From assembly GCA_009917455.1 (NCBI GenBank), contig QZDS01000005.1, positions 62,001-126,000 on the forward strand: DNA of 64,000 bases. The letters are read 5' to 3'. The notes beneath the pieces are model-generated. The model was given only the letters and a program-made list of their open reading frames with translations, ran no database searches and was not told where the DNA came from. A program made the translations under genes and the position numbers. The DNA comes from a bacterium 1xD8-48 (GTDB taxonomy: Bacteria; Bacillota; Clostridia; Lachnospirales; Lachnospiraceae). Of this stretch, positions 58,578 to 64,000 are shown in pieces. Position 1 is the stretch's first letter. Every line of letters begins with the position of its first letter.

Positions 58578-59732
58578 ATGAAAAAAACAGGAATTTTGGG
58601 TTCTACCGGTTCCATAGGGACGCAGACACTGGAAATTGTAAGGAATAACAGGGATTTACAGGTGACGGCTCTTGCTGCCGGAAGAAATGTAAAAAAGATA
58701 GAAGAACAAATCAGAGAATTTTCGCCGCGGCTTGCCGTTCTTTTTGACGAGGAGGCGGCAAAGGAGCTTCGTCTCAGGGTGGCAGACACAAAGACAGAGG
58801 TTCTTGGCGGTATGGAAGGCCTTCTGGAAATTGCAGTTATGGAGGAAATGGAGGTTTTAGTAACCGCCATTGTGGGCATGATAGGGATAAGGCCGACCAT
58901 TGCGGCAATTGAAGCCGGAAAAACCATAGCGCTTGCCAATAAGGAAACGCTGGTGACTGCCGGGCATATCATCATGCCCCTTGCGAAAAAGAACAATGTC
59001 TCCATTTTGCCGGTGGACAGCGAACACAGCGCAATTTTCCAGTCCATGCACGGTGAAAACAAAAGCCGGGTCAGTAAAATTCTTCTGACGGCGTCGGGCG
59101 GCCCTTTCCGGGGGAGAAAGAAGGAGGAGCTTGCGGATATTACGGTGGAGGATGCCTTAAAACATCCGAACTGGTCTATGGGACGAAAGATTACGGTGGA
59201 TTCCTCCACGCTTGTAAATAAAGGGCTGGAGGTGATTGAGGCGAAATGGCTTTTTGACATGCCGCCGGAAAAGATTCAGGTGGTCGTGCACCCGCAGAGC
59301 ATTATTCATTCCATGGTGGAGTATGTGGACGGAGGTATTATGGCTCAGCTGGGGATGCCGGATATGAAGCTGCCCATCCAATACGCGCTGTTTTATCCTG
59401 ACAGACGTCCTATGGATGGAAAGAGAGTGGATTTTTTTGAGCTTTCTTCCATCACCTTTGAAAAGCCGGACCTGGAAACCTTTAAAGGGCTGGCGCTGGC
59501 TTATGAGGCAATAAAGGCAGGGGAAAGTATGCCGACGGTTTATAATGCGGCCAACGAGAGGGCGGTATCGCTGTTTCTGGATAAGAAAATCAGGTTTCCG
59601 GAAATTTATGAGCTGATTGAAGGAGCCATGGGGAATCATAAGGCGGCGGACGCGCCGTCCGTGGAGGAAATTCTCGGTGCGGAGGCAGAGGCTTATGAAT
59701 ATATTAATACCAGATATCAGAAAATGCATTGA
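58578..59732 (+). CDS. dxr: 1-deoxy-D-xylulose 5-phosphate reductoisomerase
   Basis: This is a 384-residue NADPH-dependent enzyme, the committed step of the MEP isoprenoid pathway. The N-terminal GSTGSIGTQTLEI nucleotide-binding loop, ALANKETLVTAG near 122, PVDSEHSAIFQ near 150, TASGGPFR near 176 and the MGRKITVDSSTLVNKGLEVI block are all present (last shown in full as 20 residues). It starts after ACAGGAGAG. With ispG downstream it shows an MEP-pathway organism. Confidence 0.98.
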   Translation: MKKTGILGSTGSIGTQTLEIVRNNRDLQVTALAAGRNVKKIEEQIREFSPRLAVLFDEEAAKELRLRVADTKTEVLGGMEGLLEIAVMEEMEVLVTAIVGMIGIRPTIAAIEAGKTIALANKETLVTAGHIIMPLAKKNNVSILPVDSEHSAIFQSMHGENKSRVSKILLTASGGPFRGRKKEELADITVEDALKHPNWSMGRKITVDSSTLVNKGLEVIEAKWLFDMPPEKIQVVVHPQSIIHSMVEYVDGGIMAQLGMPDMKLPIQYALFYPDRRPMDGKRVDFFELSSITFEKPDLETFKGLALAYEAIKAGESMPTVYNAANERAVSLFLDKKIRFPEIYELIEGAMGNHKAADAPSVEEILGAEAEAYEYINTRYQKMH

Positions 59733-59776
59733 TAAATTTTATTAAAAGAGTTGTTTTGAGGAGGCTGTGAAAGACT

Positions 59777-60826
59777 TTGTCTATTATTTTGTTTTTGATT
59801 ATCTTTTTGGTAGTGGTCATTGCCCATGAGTTCGGGCACTTTATTGTGGCAAAGAAAAACGGAATCCGCGTGGTGGAGTTTTTTATCGGAATGGGTCCTT
59901 CGCTTTTTTCTTTTCAGAAAGGGGAGACCAAATATTCCTTAAAGCTTTTTCCTGTTGGCGGCGCGTGTATGTTTGAAGGAGAAGACGGACTGGAGAAGGA
60001 AAAGGGCGGGATTTCCGAGAGGGCCTTTCCCAACGCGCCGGTATGGGCAAGAGTCGCCACAATTTTTGCCGGTCCGCTGTTTAATTTCCTGGTTGCCTTT
60101 GTCATGGCGGTTATTCTGGTGTCGGTCTGCGGAATCACCACTCCGGAGGTCTTGTCGGTAAGTGAAGACGGCAGAGCCCTGCAGGCGGGGATGCAGGTGG
60201 GAGATGTGATTACCAAAATCAACGGAAAAAGCGTTCACCTGGGCGGCGAAGTGACATTGATTTCCCAGCTGAATACGAAAGGGGAAACCCTTACCATTAC
60301 TTATGAGAGGAATGGGCAGGAAGGGACTGCGGTGATAAATCCTTCCTACGACGAGGCAACAGGGCGGTATTACATGGGAGTCGGAATCGGCGGCTACCTG
60401 AAATGTAATGTTCCCCAGACCTTTAAATATGCCTTTTATACCATGAAATTTTATGTGGAATCCACCTTTAAGAGCCTTGGCATGCTGGTGACGGGCCAGC
60501 TTTCAAAGGATGACGTAAGCGGGCCGGTGGGGCTGGTGAAGGTTGTTGACGAGGTTTATGATTCCGCCAAGGTCTATGGGGCGATTGATGTGTTGCTGAA
60601 TATGATGGAGATTGCGCTTTTGCTTTCCGTGAACCTGGGAATTATGAATCTGCTGCCTTTCCCGGCGCTTGACGGCGGGCGGCTGGTATTTTTGCTGGTA
60701 GAGGCATTCAGAGGCAAGCCCATACCGCCGGAGAAGGAAGGAATGGTGCATTTAGCGGGAATGATGGCATTGATGGTGCTGATGGTGTTGGTGTTCTTTA
60801 ATGATATAACAAAATTTTTTAGATAA
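59777..60826 (+). CDS. rseP: Site-2 intramembrane zinc metalloprotease RseP/RasP
   Basis: This 349-residue protein has the zinc motif HEFGH at residues 17-21 in the first membrane helix, a PDZ domain (about 125-200; VLSVSEDGRALQAGMQVGDV) and the second active-site motif NLLPFPALDGGR near 297. It cleaves anti-sigma factors and signal-peptide remnants within the membrane. Start is TTG at 59777, with GGAGG about 12 bases upstream. It follows dxr, the common Firmicute order. Confidence 0.96.
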   Translation: MSIILFLIIFLVVVIAHEFGHFIVAKKNGIRVVEFFIGMGPSLFSFQKGETKYSLKLFPVGGACMFEGEDGLEKEKGGISERAFPNAPVWARVATIFAGPLFNFLVAFVMAVILVSVCGITTPEVLSVSEDGRALQAGMQVGDVITKINGKSVHLGGEVTLISQLNTKGETLTITYERNGQEGTAVINPSYDEATGRYYMGVGIGGYLKCNVPQTFKYAFYTMKFYVESTFKSLGMLVTGQLSKDDVSGPVGLVKVVDEVYDSAKVYGAIDVLLNMMEIALLLSVNLGIMNLLPFPALDGGRLVFLLVEAFRGKPIPPEKEGMVHLAGMMALMVLMVLVFFNDITKFFR

Positions 60827-60855
60827 ATGATAGAATATCATGTGAAATCCATGTG

Positions 60856-60923
60856 CAAGATTACTGAAATTACGACTTTGGTAATCTTGTATAATGGATT
60901 TTTTTTATCAGGCAAATTATAAT
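60856..60923 (+). promoter_or_regulatory. Stem-loop with T-run and -10-like boxes between rseP and the phosphatase gene
   Basis: A 9-bp stem CAAGATTAC/GTAATCTTG (60856-60864 with 60881-60889) is followed by TATAAT (60890-60895) and a run of eight T (60899-60906); a second TATAAT lies at 60918-60923 with a poor -35 (TGGATT). The block could end the rseP transcript and start the phosphatase/kinase transcript. Which -10 is used cannot be told by eye. Confidence 0.45.
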
Positions 60924-60940
60924 TGCTGTAAAAGACGGAT

Positions 60941-61678
60941 ATGGCGGGGAGAGAAGGAGAAGTGAAAATAATCTCGGGAGTGTATTGGGATAAGGGGAAT
61001 CGAAAGTTAAATCAGGATTCAATTACATTCCAACAGGTGATAACAGGAAAGGGCAGGGCGGCAATGGCAGTAGTGAGCGACGGAATCGGAGGGCTTGATG
61101 AAGGGGAAATTGCCAGCGGCTTTCTCATAGAAAAACTGGTGGAGAATTTTTATGGACAGATAGTTTCGCTCCTTGGCAGAGGAAAGGGTAAGAAGGCGCT
61201 TAAGAAAAGCATCCTCCGATGCTTTTGCGATATGAACAGGGAACTGACAACGTATGCAAAGGGGCGGGATATCAGGCTGGGCGCTACGGTGTCGGTGCTT
61301 CTTCTCTGGAAAAAGCGTTATCTTATATTCCATCTGGGGGACAGCAGGATTTATCTGCTTTGCAGAGGAAAAATAAGACAGCTTACGTGCGACCATGCAG
61401 CCGGAGAGAGGGGCGTTACAAAATGCATGGGAAGTTTTGCTTTTCAATATCCCGATATTTATTCTGGGCGGATTTGGGGAAGAAGCGGTTTTCTGTTGTG
61501 TACGGACGGCTTTTACCGGCAGATGGAGAGCGGATTTTTTCAGGCTCTTGACCCGGAAGATGTGGGGGGCGGAGAGCAGATTGAAAGGCGGCTGCGGGAG
61601 GTTGCGGCGGCAGTGAAAAGAAAGGGTGAAAGCGACAATTTGTCGGCGGTTTACGCGGTTACAGGCGGAATATACTGA
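60941..61678 (+). CDS. PP2C-family serine/threonine protein phosphatase
   Basis: This 245-residue phosphatase has the metal-binding motifs of bacterial PP2C: Asp26 in NQDS, SDGIGG (46-51), GDSRIY (133-138), CTDGFY (187-192) and the C-terminal SDNLSAVY (231-238). No membrane segment or regulatory domain. It should dephosphorylate Ser/Thr residues in the cytoplasm, most simply those made by the kinase encoded 46 bp downstream. The ATG at 60941 lacks a strong ribosome site; a GTG at 60962 with AAGGAG very close by is an alternative. Confidence 0.9.
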   Translation: MAGREGEVKIISGVYWDKGNRKLNQDSITFQQVITGKGRAAMAVVSDGIGGLDEGEIASGFLIEKLVENFYGQIVSLLGRGKGKKALKKSILRCFCDMNRELTTYAKGRDIRLGATVSVLLLWKKRYLIFHLGDSRIYLLCRGKIRQLTCDHAAGERGVTKCMGSFAFQYPDIYSGRIWGRSGFLLCTDGFYRQMESGFFQALDPEDVGGGEQIERRLREVAAAVKRKGESDNLSAVYAVTGGIY

Positions 61679-61724
61679 TTTGCCGCGCTGAAGGAAGCCT
61701 GACTGCATTAATTGGAGATGATAA

Positions 61725-63098
61725 ATGGATAAAATTTTATTTCATAAATATAAGGTACTCCGCCTTATCGGCTCCGGCGGCATGGGGCGGGTATGGCTTG
61801 CGGAGGATATTCACCTGAATCAGCCGGTAGTGGTGAAAGAGAGCCGGGAGGAATTTCTTACATTGGAGGCGGCTTTTTTAAAGGAACTGGAACATCCGGG
61901 GCTTCCGGCAGTTTACGACTGCTTCTGTCAGGAGGAGAGGACGTATCTGGTAATGGAGTATATTGAGGGGATGAGCCTTCGCCGGTATCTGGGCAGGCAT
62001 GGGAAAGTATCCGGTGAGCAGGCCGTTCAATGGGCGGTGGAGCTGTGCGGTATCCTGGGTTATCTGCACGGAAGGCATCCGGCGGTGATATACAGGGATT
62101 TGAAACCTGAAAATATTATGATACGGCAGAACGGCAGATTAAAGCTTATTGATTTCGGGGGAGCAATGTATGCCCTGTGCGGGGATAAAAAAGAAATGTT
62201 CTGTGTGGGGACTAAGGGCTACAGCCCGCCGGAACAGTGGAAGGATATGCGCGGGGACGTGACCTGGGATATCTACAGTTTGGGAGCGGTACTTCATGAA
62301 ATGCTTACAGGAGAGAATCCGACGCTTCCGGCTTACAGACGGGGTCCGGTCAGGGAATATGACAGAGGGCTTTGGAGCGCCTTAAATAAAATTATTGACA
62401 AATGTACGGCATTAGATGCAGAAAAAAGATACCAGTCCATGGAGGAACTGAAGGAGGACTTAACGCGCCGGAGATTCCTGCCGGGTATGGGTTTTAGCGC
62501 GGTAAAAAGTTTTTTGCCGGGCACGGCCGCGCTCTGGCTTATGGGCGTCTGTACCGCGTTCCTGTTTACAGAGCCTCTTTTAAAAGGCGTGCCCGAAAAT
62601 GAATTTCCTTTTCCCTATCTTGAAAAGCCTCTTATTTTTCTTATGCTTACTCTGCTATGGTATCTCGTGCTTTACAGACGCAGGAATAAAAAGAATTATC
62701 TCCGCAAAAGAGAAAAAAACGTCTGGCTGTCAGAAAAAAAGTTTTCAGGATTGTTTACGATTATGCTTTTGCTGTTTGGCGGAGTTTCCCCGCTTATATT
62801 TTCCGGCAGCTTCGTGCCGGCTGTCCATGGGCAGGAGAAGCCGGAGAAATTGTGGGTGGAAATGCGGGACGGCATGGGAAGGAAAATGCTGCTGAAATAT
62901 GATGCGGTTTATGAAACGGAGGACAGTGTGAGATTTGAGCTGCCCGCATGCCGTCTGCCGGCGCAGAAGCTTGCCATGCGGATTGTGGCGGTGGGAGAGG
63001 ACGGGGAGCAGTACAGCAGCAGGATTTTTTATGTGAGGGGGATTGAAGGAAATACGGAATCGGATACAACGGAGAACGGGACTTTATTACATTACTGA
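61725..63098 (+). CDS. Transmembrane serine/threonine protein kinase
   Basis: This 457-residue protein has an N-terminal Hanks-type kinase: glycine loop GSGGMG (16-21), Lys38 in VVVKES, catalytic Asp125 in YRDLKPEN (Tyr replaces the usual His of HRD) and DFG at 143-145. Three predicted membrane helices follow (about 264-284, 301-318, 341-366), with a very basic loop between the second and third, then about 90 extracellular residues of beta-strand character. No PASTA repeats are present, so it is not PrkC/StkP. With the PP2C gene it forms a signalling pair. Target and signal are unknown. Confidence 0.9.
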   Translation: MDKILFHKYKVLRLIGSGGMGRVWLAEDIHLNQPVVVKESREEFLTLEAAFLKELEHPGLPAVYDCFCQEERTYLVMEYIEGMSLRRYLGRHGKVSGEQAVQWAVELCGILGYLHGRHPAVIYRDLKPENIMIRQNGRLKLIDFGGAMYALCGDKKEMFCVGTKGYSPPEQWKDMRGDVTWDIYSLGAVLHEMLTGENPTLPAYRRGPVREYDRGLWSALNKIIDKCTALDAEKRYQSMEELKEDLTRRRFLPGMGFSAVKSFLPGTAALWLMGVCTAFLFTEPLLKGVPENEFPFPYLEKPLIFLMLTLLWYLVLYRRRNKKNYLRKREKNVWLSEKKFSGLFTIMLLLFGGVSPLIFSGSFVPAVHGQEKPEKLWVEMRDGMGRKMLLKYDAVYETEDSVRFELPACRLPAQKLAMRIVAVGEDGEQYSSRIFYVRGIEGNTESDTTENGTLLHY

Positions 63099-63102
63099 TA
63101 AC

Positions 63103-63131
63103 TTGCTATTTCCACCCGATTGGAATATAAT
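63103..63131 (+). promoter_or_regulatory. SigA promoter of ispG
   Basis: TTGCTA (63103-63108), a 17-base spacer and a perfect TATAAT (63126-63131), 58 bases before the ispG ATG and only 4 bases after the kinase stop codon. Confidence 0.7.
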
Positions 63132-63189
63132 CACATTATTGCAACAGCCATCAGGCAGGGGCTGCGACAGCGGAAGCGGAGGAAAAGAA

Positions 63190-64000
63190 ATGACCAGAGA
63201 ACAAACGAGAGTAATCAGGATTGGCAACCGGGCAATCGGGGGCGGGAATCCAATATTGATACAGTCCATGACCAACACAAGAACGGAGGATGTGGAGGCA
63301 ACAGTGGCGCAGATACACGCTCTGGAAAAGGCCGGGTGTGAGATTATCAGATGCACCGTGCCGACGCCGGAGGCCGCAAAGGCGGTTAAGGCGATTAAGG
63401 AGAGAATTTCCATCCCCCTTGTGGCGGACATTCATTTCGATTATAAGATGGCGATTGCGGCCATGGAAAACGGCGCCGATAAAATCAGAATCAATCCCGG
63501 AAACATCGGCGGGAAAGATAAGGTGGCGGCGGTGGTATCCGTTGCCAGAGAAAAAAATATTCCTATCAGGGTGGGTGTAAACAGCGGTTCCCTGGAAAAG
63601 GAGCTGGTGGAGAAATATCACGGGGTGACTGCGGAAGGGCTTGTAGAGAGCGCGCTTGACAAGGTGCATATGATAGAGGAGCTGGGATATGAAAATCTGG
63701 TAATCAGCATCAAATCCTCAGACGTGATGATGTGCGTAAAGGCTCACGAGCTGCTTGCGGAAAAGACGGATTACCCGCTCCATGTGGGAATTACGGAAGC
63801 AGGCACGATTATCAGCGGGAATATCAAATCCTCCATTGGTCTTTCGTTGATTTTAAATCAGGGAATCGGGGATACCATCCGGGTATCCCTTACCGGCGAC
63901 CCGGCAGAGGAAATCAAGTCGGCGAAGCTGATTTTAAGAACCCTCGGGCTTCGGAAGGGCGGAATCGAGGTGGTTTCATGTCCTACCTGCGGAAGAACCA
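63190..64000 (+). CDS. ispG: 4-hydroxy-3-methylbut-2-enyl diphosphate synthase IspG, 3'-truncated
   Basis: The frame opens at ATG 63190 (GGAGGAAAAG upstream) and runs past the window edge; 270 residues are visible of about 350. The TIM-barrel start (RIGNRAIGGGNPILIQSMTN), CTVPTPEAAKAVKAI, LVADIHFDYKMA, KIRINPGNIG and GITEAGT are IspG signatures, and the first cluster cysteines appear in SCPTCGRT at the edge. IspG is an iron-sulfur enzyme of the MEP pathway, linking with dxr upstream. Confidence 0.96.
   Translation, partial: MTREQTRVIRIGNRAIGGGNPILIQSMTNTRTEDVEATVAQIHALEKAGCEIIRCTVPTPEAAKAVKAIKERISIPLVADIHFDYKMAIAAMENGADKIRINPGNIGGKDKVAAVVSVAREKNIPIRVGVNSGSLEKELVEKYHGVTAEGLVESALDKVHMIEELGYENLVISIKSSDVMMCVKAHELLAEKTDYPLHVGITEAGTIISGNIKSSIGLSLILNQGIGDTIRVSLTGDPAEEIKSAKLILRTLGLRKGGIEVVSCPTCGRT

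Overview
The window reads as a chromosomal core segment of an anaerobic, motile, endospore-forming Firmicute, most likely a Lachnospiraceae-type member of the Clostridia with roughly even GC content. The reasons are the B. subtilis-like gene order combined with clostridial features: CodY, Gpr, SpoIIP and a sporulation sigma factor of the SigK type, a SwrD/FliY flagellar system, Shine-Dalgarno sites of the AGGAGG type, and frequent GTG/TTG starts. Almost every gene is on the plus strand; rpsT is the one clear minus-strand gene. I found no tRNA, rRNA, CRISPR array, insertion sequence or prophage.

Region 1 (1-21.4 kb) is housekeeping and sporulation. It holds the 3' part of dnaG, rpoD (sigA), trmK, a TGS-domain nucleoside kinase, the RNase P RNA, a membrane-anchored trypsin-like protease, rpsT (minus), gpr-spoIIP, lepA-hemW, a sigK-type gene without a pro-sequence, an accessory AAA-ATPase/PD-(D/E)XK protein, comM-dprA, a 57-residue unknown, topA and codY. 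Several of these have recognisable housekeeping promoters, and sigK has a match to the SigK consensus.

Region 2 (21.4-51.65 kb) is one long flagellar/chemotaxis operon. It starts at a near-consensus SigA promoter (21437) and ends at a strong terminator (51625). The order is flgB-flgC-fliE-fliF-fliG-fliH-fliI-fliJ-(ylxF-like)-fliK-flgD-(TIGR02530-type)-flgE-swrD-motA-motB-fliL-fliM-fliY-cheY-fliO-fliP-fliQ-fliR-flhB-flhA-flhF-flhG-PilZ-cheC-cheD-(small membrane protein)-sigD-(unknown)-(SwrB-like)-(MltG-N-like). It follows the B. subtilis fla/che order, except that motAB has been inserted and cheB/cheA/cheW are missing. An 11-bp hairpin after flgE may split it into a hook half and a motor/export half. 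FlgD and FliY carry unusual low-complexity or fused segments.

Region 3 (51.65-64 kb) holds translation and envelope precursors: rpsB-tsf, a NodB deacetylase and a bactofilin, then pyrH-frr-uppS-cdsA-dxr-rseP and the start of ispG. The deacetylase/bactofilin pair and a PP2C phosphatase/transmembrane Ser/Thr kinase pair both interrupt an otherwise conserved order. The rpsB promoter overlaps the flagellar terminator. The most interesting candidates for undescribed biology are the kinase/phosphatase module, the sigD-rpsB interval, the FlgD and FliY embellishments, and the pro-less sigK with its apparent self-activating promoter. I did not see a wholly new defence or mobile system.
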